This document shows positions 8,806 through 18,422 of a stretch of 64,000 nt of DNA, one piece after another. Made by a program: the position numbers and the translations under genes. Under the pieces are notes generated by a model, which saw nothing but the letters and a program-made list of their open reading frames with translations, did no database searches and was not told where the DNA came from. The DNA comes from Slackia faecicanis (GTDB taxonomy: Bacteria; Actinomycetota; Coriobacteriia; Coriobacteriales; Eggerthellaceae), in assembly GCF_003725295.1 (NCBI RefSeq), contig NZ_QICB01000001.1, positions 496,001-560,000 of the forward strand, written 5' to 3'. The number at the start of each line of letters is the position of its first letter. The stretch's first letter is position 1.

Positions 8806-9816
8806 ATGCCCACGCAGAATAAAGACAGCGCCCCCTACGCCGACGTGCGCTCGATCGGCTTGCCGAGGGCCTTGATGTATTACCGCTACGCGCCTGCTTG
8901 GAAAGCGTTTTTCGAAGCGCTCGGACGCGAAGTGGTGGTAAGCCGGCAGTCCGACCGCGCGATGCTCGAGCGCGGATCGGCGCGCTCCGTCGACGAGTGC
9001 TGCCTGGCGTCCAAGCTCTATATGGGCCACGTCGAATCGCTTCTCGACGCCTGCGACGCCGTGTTCGTGCCGAGCCTGGCCAACCTGGGCCGCTTCAAGA
9101 GCTTTTGCACCAAGTACCAGGCCCTCCCCGACCTCGTGCGCAACACCTTCGACGAAGAGTCCATCAGGCTCGTTTCGTGCGTCGTCGAAGACCAGCAGTC
9201 CAAGACGTCCATGAGGACGGCCTTCCTCGATTTGGCCGCACAGTTCGGCGCGACGCCGAAGGAGGCCAAGGCCGCCTATAAAGCCGGGCGCGTCGCGCTC
9301 GAGCGCGCCGAGAAAGACGCCCGCGAATCGTTCGAAAAGGCGCTGCAGGGCGTCGAGCGGGCGCGCAAGGAGCGCCGCGACGAAGACGCCGACGAGTCGC
9401 TGGCCATCCTGGTGGCGGCGCATCCCTACGTGTCGCACGACCGCCTGATCGGCGGCCCGGTCGTCGATGCGCTGCGCGACATGGGGGTCACGGTCTTGTT
9501 CGCCGACGAATTCGACCGCGAGCGCGCCTATAAGGAAAGCGGCAAGTTCTCCTCGACCATGCCCTGGCTCATCAACAGGGAGCTGATCGGAGCCATGCTG
9601 TGCCTGCGCGAGCGCGTGGACGGCATCGTGGCGGTCAGCGCGTTTCCCTGCGGGCCCGATTCCATGACCAACGACGCGATCGCCCGACGCGCCGGCAACA
9701 CCCCCCTGCTCTCGCTGACCGTCGACGCCCAAAGCGGCACCGCCGGCCTGGAGACGCGCGTCGAGAGCTTCATCGACATCCTTCGCTATCGCCGGAAAGG
9801 AGGCTACCTGCAATGA
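8806..9816 (+). CDS. DUF2229/HgdB-like cysteine protein, component 1 of a split activase-linked reductase
   Basis: 336 residues, starting at ATG 8806 after an AGAAGGA site. It begins with SIGLPRALMYYRYAPAWKAF, then conserved cysteines in DECCLASKLYMGH and AFPCGPDSMTND, the pattern of the DUF2229 part of large 2-hydroxyglutaryl-CoA dehydratase activator-type proteins. Those cysteines probably hold an Fe-S or double-cubane cluster (inference). In many bacteria this domain is fused to the HgdB-like and BcrAD domains in one chain of about 1400 residues; here it is separate. Its stop overlaps the next start (ATGA), so translation is coupled. Substrate unknown. Confidence 0.8.
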   Translation: MPTQNKDSAPYADVRSIGLPRALMYYRYAPAWKAFFEALGREVVVSRQSDRAMLERGSARSVDECCLASKLYMGHVESLLDACDAVFVPSLANLGRFKSFCTKYQALPDLVRNTFDEESIRLVSCVVEDQQSKTSMRTAFLDLAAQFGATPKEAKAAYKAGRVALERAEKDARESFEKALQGVERARKERRDEDADESLAILVAAHPYVSHDRLIGGPVVDALRDMGVTVLFADEFDRERAYKESGKFSSTMPWLINRELIGAMLCLRERVDGIVAVSAFPCGPDSMTNDAIARRAGNTPLLSLTVDAQSGTAGLETRVESFIDILRYRRKGGYLQ

Positions 9817-11102
9817 CGACGCCCGAATCGCCGCATAAAACCGCGTTGGAGCGCGAGCGGCCCAACGACTCGCTGCCCCTGCGCGCGGCGAACTTCCTCG
9901 GAGACACGATCGACGCCTTCGACACGCTCACGCGCCGCTACGACGACGGTCCGCGCGCCGACGTGCGCGCCGAAGATTCCGAAGGCGTGCGCACGAGGCT
10001 GGTGGCCAAGCGCGCGAAACGCAAGCGCGACCGCCACGCCAAGACGAAGGTCGCCTTCCTGCGCTACAGCTACTACGACGTGGTGTTCCGCTTCTTCGTC
10101 GAACGCGTGCTCGACGCCGAGTTCGTCGACTTGGGCGAGCCGACCAAGGTGACGCTCGAGCTGGGGGCGATGCACAGCAACGACTTCGTCTGCGCGCCCT
10201 TCAAGCACATCCTGGGCGATTACATCGAGGCGCTCGACGCGGGCGCCGACGTGCTCGTGCAGTTCACGGGCCCGTGCCGCCTAGGCTATTACGGAGAGCT
10301 GCAGGAATCGATTCTGCGCGACATGGGCTACGAGTTCGAGATGCTCAACTTCGCCGAGATCGCAGGCAAGCCGCTGAAAGAATATGTGGCCGCATGCAAG
10401 AAGCTGGTCAACCCCGACCTTTCGGTGGCGCAGGGCGTCAAAGGCATGCTCGCGGCCTTCAAGATGGTCGAATGCCTCGACGCCTACCATGCCCGCTACC
10501 TCGCACTGGCGGGATTCGACGCGCACCCGGGCGATTCCGACGCGGCGCGTGAGGAGTTCTTCGCGGCAATGGCGCGCTGCGAAACGCGACGCGACGTGGA
10601 AGACGTGTATCGCGCGGGCATCGAGAAGCTCGAATCGATCGAGCGCGACAAGCCCGCCGACGCGCTGCGCATCGGCATCGTGGGCGAGTATTTCACGGCG
10701 GCCGACCCGCGCAGCAACCTCGACATCGAGCGCAAGCTGCTCGCGATGGGCGTCGAAGTGTCGTGCTCGATGAACGTCACCAACCGCAACATCCGCTACA
10801 ACGAGCCCGAGCTGCGCCGCGAGATCGAAGAGTACGTCGCCTACGACATGGGCCCCACCTCGACGCTCACCATCGCGTCGGCGAAACGCTACGCCGACGA
10901 GGGCTTCGACGGAATCGTGCATCTGAAATCGTCGGGTTGCACCCCCGAAATCGACTGCATGCCCGTGCTGCAACGCATCAGCCGCGAACGCAAGATTCCC
11001 GTGCTCTTCCTCAGCTATGACTCGCAGACCAGCGACACCGGCCTCGACACCAGAGTCGAGGCGTTCTACGACATGATCGCCATGAGAAAGGCTTCACGAT
11101 GA
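9813..11102 (+). CDS. HgdB-like/double-cubane-type protein, component 2 of the split reductase
   Basis: 429 residues from ATG 9813, preceded by AAAGGAGG and overlapping the previous stop. Recognisable elements are FTGPCRLGYYGELQ, VGEYFTAADPRSNLDIER and SSGCTPEIDCMPVLQRISRE, which correspond to the conserved cysteine segments of 2-hydroxyacyl-CoA dehydratase D-like and double-cubane cluster proteins. The first about 75 residues are charged and less conserved. By family it would accept low-potential electrons from the ATP-driven activator encoded next and reduce a small or CoA-bound substrate; this is inference. It is followed by the activator with another ATGA overlap. Confidence 0.8.
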   Translation: MTTPESPHKTALERERPNDSLPLRAANFLGDTIDAFDTLTRRYDDGPRADVRAEDSEGVRTRLVAKRAKRKRDRHAKTKVAFLRYSYYDVVFRFFVERVLDAEFVDLGEPTKVTLELGAMHSNDFVCAPFKHILGDYIEALDAGADVLVQFTGPCRLGYYGELQESILRDMGYEFEMLNFAEIAGKPLKEYVAACKKLVNPDLSVAQGVKGMLAAFKMVECLDAYHARYLALAGFDAHPGDSDAAREEFFAAMARCETRRDVEDVYRAGIEKLESIERDKPADALRIGIVGEYFTAADPRSNLDIERKLLAMGVEVSCSMNVTNRNIRYNEPELRREIEEYVAYDMGPTSTLTIASAKRYADEGFDGIVHLKSSGCTPEIDCMPVLQRISRERKIPVLFLSYDSQTSDTGLDTRVEAFYDMIAMRKASR

Positions 11103-12097
11103 CCGACAGCACCCCCTCCGAGAAGCGCCGCACGGCATTCCTCGGCATCGATACCGGCTCCATTTCGACAAAGGGCGTGATCATCGACGAGAAGGGCGCC
11201 ATCATCGCCCGCACGTATCTGTGGACCGAAGGCGACCCGTCCCGCGCCGCGGGCCGCGTGGTGGACGACCTGGCCTCCCAGATAGACCGCGACGAAGTGG
11301 ACGTGGTGGCCGTGGGCACCACGGGAAGCGCGCGACGTCTGGTCGGCGCGATGCTCGACGCCCAGGTGGTCAAAAACGAAATCACCGCGCACGCGGTGGG
11401 CACCACGTTTCTCCACCCCGACGTGAGGACGATCCTCGAGATCGGCGGCCAGGACTCCAAGATCATCTGCGTCGAAGACGGCGTGGCGGTCGATTACGCC
11501 ATGAACACGCTGTGCGCCGCCGGCACCGGATCGTTTCTCTCGAGCCAGGCGCATCGCCTGGGCGTCGAGGTGGAAGACTTCGGCCCGATCGCGCTGACCT
11601 CGGAAAACCCCGCGAACATCGCGGCGCGCTGCACCGTGTTCGCCGAAAGCGACCTGGTCCATAAGATCCAGATGGGCTACGCCCGCGAAGACGTGATCGC
11701 GGGCCTGTGCAAGGCGGTCGCCGTGAACTACCTGAACAACGTGGGCAAAGGCAAGAAGATCGTCTCGCCCGTGGTGTTCCAGGGCGGCGTGAGCAAAAAC
11801 GTCGGCGTCGTGCACTTCTTCGAAGAGGCGCTCGGCTGCGACGTGACCGTCGACGAAGACGGCCACCTGATGGGCGCATTCGGCGCGGCGCTGCTCGCGG
11901 CCGCGGCGCCCGAAAGCGCGAGGCGCTCCTTCGAATTCGACATCGACGACTTCGAATTCAAGACGAGGGAGGTCGTGTGCGGCAAATGCCCGAACCACTG
12001 CGAGATCGTCTGCGTCTACCGCGACGACGACTTGATCGATTCGTGGGGCAACCGCTGCGACAAGGGAGCCCTGAAAACGGCGCGCAAGCGCGCATAA
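11099..12097 (+). CDS. BadF/BadG/BcrA/BcrD-family ATPase activator
   Basis: 332 residues of the ASKHA fold: FLGIDTGSISTKGV (phosphate-1 loop), GTTGSARRL, IGGQDSKII, then CAAGTGSFL and ARCTVFAESDL. The two cysteines in the last motifs are those that hold the [4Fe-4S] cluster between subunits in HgdC-type archerases. The C-terminus adds an unusual cysteine-rich tail (CGKCPNHCEIVC and a later Cys) suggesting a second metal site. It hydrolyses ATP to push an electron to its partner, here presumably the products of the two upstream genes. It ends the operon, before a strong terminator. Confidence 0.88.
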   Translation: MTDSTPSEKRRTAFLGIDTGSISTKGVIIDEKGAIIARTYLWTEGDPSRAAGRVVDDLASQIDRDEVDVVAVGTTGSARRLVGAMLDAQVVKNEITAHAVGTTFLHPDVRTILEIGGQDSKIICVEDGVAVDYAMNTLCAAGTGSFLSSQAHRLGVEVEDFGPIALTSENPANIAARCTVFAESDLVHKIQMGYAREDVIAGLCKAVAVNYLNNVGKGKKIVSPVVFQGGVSKNVGVVHFFEEALGCDVTVDEDGHLMGAFGAALLAAAAPESARRSFEFDIDDFEFKTREVVCGKCPNHCEIVCVYRDDDLIDSWGNRCDKGALKTARKRA

Positions 12098-12103
12098 GCA
12101 TCG

Positions 12104-12139
12104 AGGACACGGCGGAAGGGCGCCGTGTCCTTTTCTTTT
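12104..12139 (+). terminator. Terminator of the split reductase operon
   Basis: AGGACACGGCG / CGCCGTGTCCT with a 6-base loop, followed by TTTTCTTTT, directly after the activator stop codon. Confidence 0.85.
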
Positions 12140-12218
12140 CCCATGCATCCGGGGTTGCATCGCTTGCGTCCGTGCGCTAAATTACGAACATCGGTACGAT
12201 ATAAGCGAAAGGACCCCT

Positions 12219-13379
12219 ATGCGCCTTCTGCATCTTTCCGACCTCCATATCGGCAAGCAGGTCAACGAATTCCCCCTGCTCGAAGACCAGTCGCGCATGC
12301 TCGAATCGGTGATCGGCATCATCGAGCAGCGAAACGTCGACGCGCTCGTCGTCGCGGGCGACGTCTACGACAGGTCGGCTCCGAGCGCCGATGCCGTCGC
12401 CTGCTTCGACAGGTTCCTTTCGGCGGTCGCCGAAACGGGCGCCGCATGCTTCATCGTTCCCGGCAACCACGATTCGGCGGAGCGCATCGCCTACGCCGCG
12501 GGCCTGCTCGAGAAAAACGACGTCCACATATCCCCCGTCTACAACGGGTCGATCGTCAGCCGCACCTTGACCGACGAACACGGCGAAACCGTCTTCTGGC
12601 TCTTTCCCTTTCTCAAGCCGGCGCTCGTGCGACCGTTCTTTCCCGACGAAGACATCCCCGATTACACCGCCGCCATGCGCCGCGTCGTCGAATCCTGCGA
12701 TATCGACCCCGCCCGGCGCAACGTGGCGATCGCCCACCAATTCGTCACCTGCGCAGGACGCGAACCCGACCGCAGCGATTCTGAGCTTTCGCTCGGCGGC
12801 CTCGACAACGTGGACGCAAGCGTCTTCGACGCGTTCGACTACGTCGCCCTGGGCCACATCCACCGCCCGCAGCGCATCGGGCGCGACACGGTGCGCTATA
12901 GCGGAAGTCTCCTGAAATACTCGGCCTCCGAAATCCGTTACCCGAAGTCGGCGCCGCTGGTCACGCTGGGCGCGAAAGGCGAGGTCGACATCGAGCTCGT
13001 CCCGCTTATCCCTGCCAGAGATATGCGCCAGATCAAAGGCCCTCTGAAGCAGCTGGTCAGCGAAGAAACGGTCGCCGGCCTATCGAAAAGCGAGCGCGAC
13101 GATTACATCCATGTCGTCCTGACCGACGAATTCCAGCCGATCGACGCGCTTTCGGCGCTGCGCGCCGTCTACCCGAACGTGATGAGCATCTCGTTCGACA
13201 ACGCGCGCGCGACGGCGACGGAAGCGGCGGAGTGCGGCGCCATCGCCGAAGACGTCGACCATCTCGATCCGATCGAGCTGTTCGCGCGCTTCTATCACGA
13301 ACAGAACGGCGCCGGTCTGACGGCGAGCCAATACGAAACGGTGCGCGAAGCGCTCGAGGAAAGCGAGGAGGACCGATGA
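12219..13379 (+). CDS. sbcD: SbcD, Mre11-family nuclease
   Basis: 386 residues. All phosphodiesterase motifs are visible: LHLSDLHIGKQ at the N-terminus, VVAGDVYDR, VPGNHDS, AIAHQF and ALGHIHRPQ. These bind the two metal ions of the Mre11 active site. With SbcC it forms an ATP-dependent nuclease that opens hairpins and trims blocked DNA ends. Start at ATG 12219 with a GAAAGGA site. It overlaps sbcC by four bases (13376-13379), so the two are coupled. No sign of horizontal transfer. Confidence 0.97.
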   Translation: MRLLHLSDLHIGKQVNEFPLLEDQSRMLESVIGIIEQRNVDALVVAGDVYDRSAPSADAVACFDRFLSAVAETGAACFIVPGNHDSAERIAYAAGLLEKNDVHISPVYNGSIVSRTLTDEHGETVFWLFPFLKPALVRPFFPDEDIPDYTAAMRRVVESCDIDPARRNVAIAHQFVTCAGREPDRSDSELSLGGLDNVDASVFDAFDYVALGHIHRPQRIGRDTVRYSGSLLKYSASEIRYPKSAPLVTLGAKGEVDIELVPLIPARDMRQIKGPLKQLVSEETVAGLSKSERDDYIHVVLTDEFQPIDALSALRAVYPNVMSISFDNARATATEAAECGAIAEDVDHLDPIELFARFYHEQNGAGLTASQYETVREALEESEEDR

Positions 13380-16300
13380 GGCCGATCCATCTGACCATGT
13401 GCGCGTTCGGCCCTTATGCGGGCACGACCGAGATAGATTTCTCCGAACTGGGACGCAACGGCGTCTATCTGGTCACGGGCGACACGGGCGCAGGCAAGAC
13501 CACCATATTCGACGCCATCGCGTACGCGCTGTTCGGAAAAGCGAGCGGCGAAGATCGCGACGCGAAAACGTTGCGCAGCGATTTCGCCGCGCCGACCCTC
13601 GAGGCGAGCGTCAAGCTTGAATTCGAATACCGCGGCCGCGTCTACGCCGTATCGCGCAGGCCCGCGCAAGAACGCGAGAGCCGGCGGGGAAAAGGAATGA
13701 CCCAAGTCAACGCCGACGCCACGCTCACCATGCCCGACGGGTCGGTTGTCACCGGTCCGAAAAGCGTCAGCAATGCCATCGTCGGCATCCTCGGCATCAA
13801 CCGCGAGCAATTCGCCCGCATCGTCATGATCGCCCAGGGCGATTTCCGCAAGCTTCTTTCGGCGAAAACCGACGAGCGACGCGATATATTCCGCCGCATC
13901 TTCGGCACCGAACGCTACCAGGCCTTCCAGGAAAGCCTGGCCGCGCGCAAGCGCGCTTTGGACAGCGAGCATAAGGCGCTGGTCGAAGAGCTCAAGCTCC
14001 ACGCCAAAGCCGTCCACATCGACGAGGGAACCGACGAAGCCGACGAACTGCACCGCCGCATCGAAGCCGACACGTTGCAGGCCGAGTGGCTGCGCGTGAT
14101 GCTGCAGGAGGCGACGCAGCGAGACGCCGCCCTGCTCGAAGCATCCGACCTGCGCCTCGCGGAAGCCGAGGCCGAAAGCCGCGACGTCGAACGGGCCGAG
14201 AAGGAACGCGAGCGCGCGCAAAAGCTCCAAAGCGACATTGGCCTGGAGCGATCGAAGAAACAGGCCCTCGAAGAGGCGCTCGAAGAGGCGCGGCGAGCGC
14301 TCGACGCCGCCTCGGAATCGCTCGGCCGTCGAGATGCGCTGGCAAGCGAGGTCGCCGTCGAAGAAAACGCCCTGGATTCCTACGATGCGCTCGAGGCGGC
14401 GCGCGCCCAAGCGGCCGAGGCCGAGGCGCTCATGCGCTCCGCCGACGCACGCCTCTCGAAGCTTGCCGCGCACGAAGCGGCGGCGGCGCAGAAGAAAGAG
14501 CAGGCGTCGGACACCATCGCAGAGCTCGCGAACGCCGACGAGACGTACGCGCAGGCGAGCATCGCCCGAAGCGAAGCCGAAGCCCGTTTCGATACAACCG
14601 ACCGATACCGGAACGCATGGAACGAAGCGGCCGCGCTCGGCAGAAGCGCGCGCGAGGCCCAGGCGAAAGCCGAGCAGGAAGAGAAGGCGTCCTGCGAAGC
14701 CGAAGAGCGGCGATGCGCAGAGGAACAGGCCATCAAAGACGGCGATGCGCTGTGCGCGGCCCTGGCCGCGGCGCCCGAACAGGCGGCGCGCCACGAAGCC
14801 GAGACGAAACGCCTGACGGACCTCATCGAACGCATCGAAGGGTCCCGGGCAAGCGAGCGCGCCGCAGCGCAGGCGAGCGTCGCGGCGCAGGCGAAGGCGC
14901 GCGAGGCGGTCGCAACGTATACGGCCCTGAAGGAACGCTTGGATCGGGCGGAACGCGACTGGAGCAGCGCCAACGCCGCCTACCTCGACGACCAGGCGGG
15001 CGTGCTCGCCGCCACGCTCGTCCCCGGCTCGCCCTGCCCCGTATGCGGCTCGACCGAGCACCCCCGCCCCGCCGAGGCGGGCGCGAGCGCGCCGAGCGAA
15101 GGCGAAGTCGAACGCCTTCGCCGCACATGGAACGCCGCCGCAGACAAGACCGCCGCGGCATCGGCCGAAGCGGCGGCGGCGCGCGGAGCGGCCGAGGAGC
15201 GCGAGCGCGCCCATCGCGACATCGTCGAAGCGCACGGTTCGGCCGAAAGCCTGCAAGCACAGGCCGAAGAAGCGGCCGCGAATCTGCGCAATGTCGAACG
15301 AGACCTCGCCGAAGCGCGCGAAGACGCCCGAAAGCTCGGAGAGGCGCGAAAAGGCGTCGAACGCGCGCGCAGACGCAGAGAAGAGGCCGAAGCAGCCGCC
15401 CGCGCGGCGCTTTCCCAGGCGGCGGATGCACGCGCCGAAGCCGTACGTCTCGACAAGACGGCCAAGGCGGCTTTCGAGAGCATCCCCTACGAAAGCAAGG
15501 ATGCGCTTGCCGACGCCTACCGCGCCGCCAAAGACTCCGTCGCGGCGGCCGACGAGCACGTGCAGACGGCCGAGCGGAATCGGAACAGACTCGCCGAGGC
15601 GCGCAAGCTCGAGCGCGAAGCCGCCAAGGCGGCCGACACGGCCCGTGCGCAGGTCGTCGAAGCCGAGCGCGAGCGCGCATCGGCCCACGCAAGGCTCGAA
15701 CGCGCACGCGGAGAGGTCGAATACCTGGCGAAACGCCTCAAGCACGCCGGCAAGGCCGAGGCCGTCGCCTCGATCGAAGCGCTGCGCGGCCGCATCAAGG
15801 CGATCGACGACGCGCACGAACGCGCCCGCGCGGCCGTCGAAAAACACGAAGGAGACCTCGCCGTCGCAAAGGGGCGCATCGAGACGCTCGAGCGCTCCCT
15901 CGCAGACACGCCCAAGCACGACGCCGAGGCCCTTGAGGCGCGGGCGGCGCACGCAAGCGCACGTCTTGCCGCCGAAAGGCAGGCCAACGCGGGGCTGCGG
16001 GCACGCAAAGAGGCCAATGGGCGCGAACTGAAGCAGGTCGAGCGCATAGCCGAGCGCGTCGGAGCATTCGATGAACGCTACGGCGAAATAGCCGCGCTGG
16101 CGGAAACCGCGAACGGGCAGATGAGCGGCAAAGACAAGGTCGCCTTCGAAACGTATGTGCAGAGCATGCATTTCGACCGTATGATCGAATCGGCCAATCG
16201 CCGCCTTCGCGCGATGACGGACGGCCGCTACGAGCTCGTTCGCCGCAGCGTCGCGGCGAATAGATCGGTGCAAAGCGGCCTCGATCTGAACGTGCGCGAC

Positions 16301-16624
16301 AACTACACGGGCAAAGAGCGCGGCGCGGAATCGCTTTCGGGCGGAGAATCGTTCAAGGCATCGCTCGCCTTGGCGCTGGGCCTGTCCGATATCGCGCAAT
16401 CCCACGCAGGCGGCATCAAGCTCGACACGATGTTCATCGACGAGGGATTCGGATCGCTCGACAGGCAGTCGCTCCAGCTCGCCATCAAAACGCTCACCGA
16501 ACTTTCCGGCGGCGACAAGCTCATCGGCATCATCAGCCACGTCGACGACCTCAAAGAGGCCATCGACCGCAAGATCGTCGTAAGCAGGGGCCGGAACGGC
16601 TCCACCCTGCGCATCGAGGCGTAG
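13376..16624 (+). CDS. sbcC: SbcC, Rad50-family ATPase
   Basis: 1082 residues. The Walker A loop GDTGAGKTTIFDAI is near residue 35. Very long Ala/Glu/Arg-rich coiled coils flank a zinc hook (CPVCGSTEHPRP, about residue 553). The C-terminal ATPase half has the signature LSGGESFKAS and Walker B DTMFIDEGFGSLD. It forms the SMC-like arm and ATPase of the SbcCD nuclease. The ATG at 13376 overlaps the sbcD stop; a GGAGGA site precedes it. The coiled-coil codon bias leaves huge open antisense frames here that are not genes. Confidence 0.97.
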   Translation: MRPIHLTMCAFGPYAGTTEIDFSELGRNGVYLVTGDTGAGKTTIFDAIAYALFGKASGEDRDAKTLRSDFAAPTLEASVKLEFEYRGRVYAVSRRPAQERESRRGKGMTQVNADATLTMPDGSVVTGPKSVSNAIVGILGINREQFARIVMIAQGDFRKLLSAKTDERRDIFRRIFGTERYQAFQESLAARKRALDSEHKALVEELKLHAKAVHIDEGTDEADELHRRIEADTLQAEWLRVMLQEATQRDAALLEASDLRLAEAEAESRDVERAEKERERAQKLQSDIGLERSKKQALEEALEEARRALDAASESLGRRDALASEVAVEENALDSYDALEAARAQAAEAEALMRSADARLSKLAAHEAAAAQKKEQASDTIAELANADETYAQASIARSEAEARFDTTDRYRNAWNEAAALGRSAREAQAKAEQEEKASCEAEERRCAEEQAIKDGDALCAALAAAPEQAARHEAETKRLTDLIERIEGSRASERAAAQASVAAQAKAREAVATYTALKERLDRAERDWSSANAAYLDDQAGVLAATLVPGSPCPVCGSTEHPRPAEAGASAPSEGEVERLRRTWNAAADKTAAASAEAAAARGAAEERERAHRDIVEAHGSAESLQAQAEEAAANLRNVERDLAEAREDARKLGEARKGVERARRRREEAEAAARAALSQAADARAEAVRLDKTAKAAFESIPYESKDALADAYRAAKDSVAAADEHVQTAERNRNRLAEARKLEREAAKAADTARAQVVEAERERASAHARLERARGEVEYLAKRLKHAGKAEAVASIEALRGRIKAIDDAHERARAAVEKHEGDLAVAKGRIETLERSLADTPKHDAEALEARAAHASARLAAERQANAGLRARKEANGRELKQVERIAERVGAFDERYGEIAALAETANGQMSGKDKVAFETYVQSMHFDRMIESANRRLRAMTDGRYELVRRSVAANRSVQSGLDLNVRDNYTGKERGAESLSGGESFKASLALALGLSDIAQSHAGGIKLDTMFIDEGFGSLDRQSLQLAIKTLTELSGGDKLIGIISHVDDLKEAIDRKIVVSRGRNGSTLRIEA

Positions 16625-16686
16625 CCCGCATCGGGCGCGCCCTGCCGAGCCTGCGATGGCGTCAGCGGGGCGCGCCTCGATGCGGG
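16625..16686 (+). terminator. Long imperfect hairpin after sbcC
   Basis: CCCGCATCG-GGCGCGCCC pairs with GGGCGCGCC-T-CGATGCGGG across a loop of about 20 bases, right after the sbcC stop. There is no U-tract; it is likely an mRNA end structure or weak terminator. Confidence 0.45.
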
Positions 16687-16784
16687 ATCGCCCCAAGGCG
16701 CATGCGAGGATTCGAAGGAGACGCAAGGCGGCGCGCGGATGAAATACGCGACCGAGCGCAGCCGATGGCATAGAATGGTGTCGT

Positions 16785-18422
16785 TTGTCCATCGAAGAGA
16801 ATCGAGCCGCCTTGCATTCCCGGCACAAAACCCTCGCCGCAGCCCTGCGCGCGCTTTGCTGCGCATGTGCGCTTTTCGCAGTCCTGACCGCGGCGGGCTG
16901 CACGAGCGCACCCGGACACGACGTCGTCGACGTCGATCTGAAACAGGGACGAAGCGCCGCCGCGCACAATACGCAGACCCTCCAGCACGCCATCAACGCC
17001 GCGTCGTATGCAGGCGGCGGCGAGCTCAGGCTTCCTGCGGGAACCTACTACTTCTCCTGGAGCCACGAGGACGAGTGGAGCAGCTACGCCATCATCATGC
17101 GCGACAACGTGTCCGTCGTCGGCGCAGGCATGGACGAGACCTTCCTCATGCCGCTCGGCACCTACCCCGAAACCGTCGAGGCGAAGCACGGCGTGGACAT
17201 GTTCTCCTACGACGGCGGCCAGACGGGCAAATACCTCGTCAACGCCGATTTCGCCGATTTCACCATCGATGGATCGGCCACCCAGGGCGACCCCGACGGC
17301 TACAACGCCTCGGGCAAAGGCTTTTTCTTCACCCTGTTCAAAGATTGCGACTGGGAACGCGTGAAGGTCATGAACACCGACGGCACCGGATTCGGCGCCG
17401 ACTTCCCCGTCAACTGCACGATGAAAGACTGCATCGCCGTGCGATGCGGCAAGAACGCGACGTCCGAATCGGTGGGCGCCTCGGGCTTCGGCGTCGGCAT
17501 CGGGCACTCGGAAGACGAATCGATGCTCATCGAGAACTGCGTGTCCTACGACAACACGAAATACGGGTTCTTCTTCGAGCACCAGACGATCTTCGAGAAC
17601 CCCGTCACCACGGCGAAGCGCGCCGAGGGCTACGTGGTACGCGACTGCAAGGCTTCGGGCAACCTGTACAACTTCGGCGGCAACCGAGCCAACGACGTGC
17701 GCTTCATCGAATGCCGATCGGATGCATCCGTGAGCGCCGCGCGCGAGGGCTACACCCGCTGCGCCTTCCAGTTCCACAACTATTCGACCCGCGTCACCGT
17801 AGAAGGCGGCGAAATAGCCCAGCGCTACGGCGACGTGGCGCCCGAAGACGACTGCTACGACGCCCTTGCGTGGGCGCTCGCCTGCAACGTCGCCGAAGTG
17901 GGTTCGGACGGCTACGACGACTTCAGGCCGCGCGACATGGCCTCGCGCGGCGAAGTCGCCGTGTTCTTGTGGCGCTACGCCGGCAGGCCCGGCGAAGTGT
18001 TGCTCGGCCACGCCCCCTCCTTCGCCGACCCCGCCTCGGACGTGGCCTTCGGAAGCTACTACGCCGAAGCGGTGAAGTGGCTCAAAGAAGACGGCCTGAG
18101 CATCGCGGAGCCGTTCAGGGCCCAAGACGGCATGACCTACGGCGAGCTCGCCACGCTGTTCTGGCGCTACGCCATGCTGCTCGAAACCCCCGAGAGCCAG
18201 GCGTCCGACGCCGCCCATTCCGCGGGCGACGCGGCATCGACGCGCGCCGACGAGAAGGAAGTCGGCGAACGCACGGGCGCGGGCGACGACGCCGATGCGG
18301 CCGCTTGGGCGTTCGAGCACGGCCTTCTGCCCTTCGAGGAAAGCGAGAACAGGCTCGGCGAGCCGTGCACGCGCGAAGGCGTCATCGAGATGCTCTACGC
18401 ATTCGACGGCATACGGCCCTAA
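16785..18422 (+). CDS. Lipoprotein with right-handed beta-helix and SLH repeats
   Basis: Up to 545 residues. A signal peptide ends in the lipobox LTAAGC (Cys about residue 39), so it should be a lipid-anchored surface protein. Residues about 55-340 look like a pectate-lyase/right-handed beta-helix fold: LRLPAGTYYF, then repeated Asn/Asp turn segments such as ENCVSYDNTKYG and VRDCKASGNLYN. Residues about 355-545 hold two clear S-layer-homology-like repeats (ALAWALACNVAEVGSDGYDD; SYYAEAVKWLKEDGLS) and a third divergent one. The start is unsure: TTG 16785 or TTG 16812. Polysaccharide binding or cleavage is possible, but no catalytic residues can be assigned. Confidence 0.75.
   Translation: MSIEENRAALHSRHKTLAAALRALCCACALFAVLTAAGCTSAPGHDVVDVDLKQGRSAAAHNTQTLQHAINAASYAGGGELRLPAGTYYFSWSHEDEWSSYAIIMRDNVSVVGAGMDETFLMPLGTYPETVEAKHGVDMFSYDGGQTGKYLVNADFADFTIDGSATQGDPDGYNASGKGFFFTLFKDCDWERVKVMNTDGTGFGADFPVNCTMKDCIAVRCGKNATSESVGASGFGVGIGHSEDESMLIENCVSYDNTKYGFFFEHQTIFENPVTTAKRAEGYVVRDCKASGNLYNFGGNRANDVRFIECRSDASVSAAREGYTRCAFQFHNYSTRVTVEGGEIAQRYGDVAPEDDCYDALAWALACNVAEVGSDGYDDFRPRDMASRGEVAVFLWRYAGRPGEVLLGHAPSFADPASDVAFGSYYAEAVKWLKEDGLSIAEPFRAQDGMTYGELATLFWRYAMLLETPESQASDAAHSAGDAASTRADEKEVGERTGAGDDADAAAWAFEHGLLPFEESENRLGEPCTREGVIEMLYAFDGIRP

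Noticed and set aside
7207-9813. 868-residue minus-strand open frame
   Set aside because: Runs through uvrC and lysO in a wrong frame and antisense to the first reductase gene.
13295-16996. 1233-residue open frame antisense to sbcC
   Set aside because: It is a shadow of the GC-rich, Ala/Glu/Arg-coded coiled coil of SbcC, with biased composition and no ribosome site or family.
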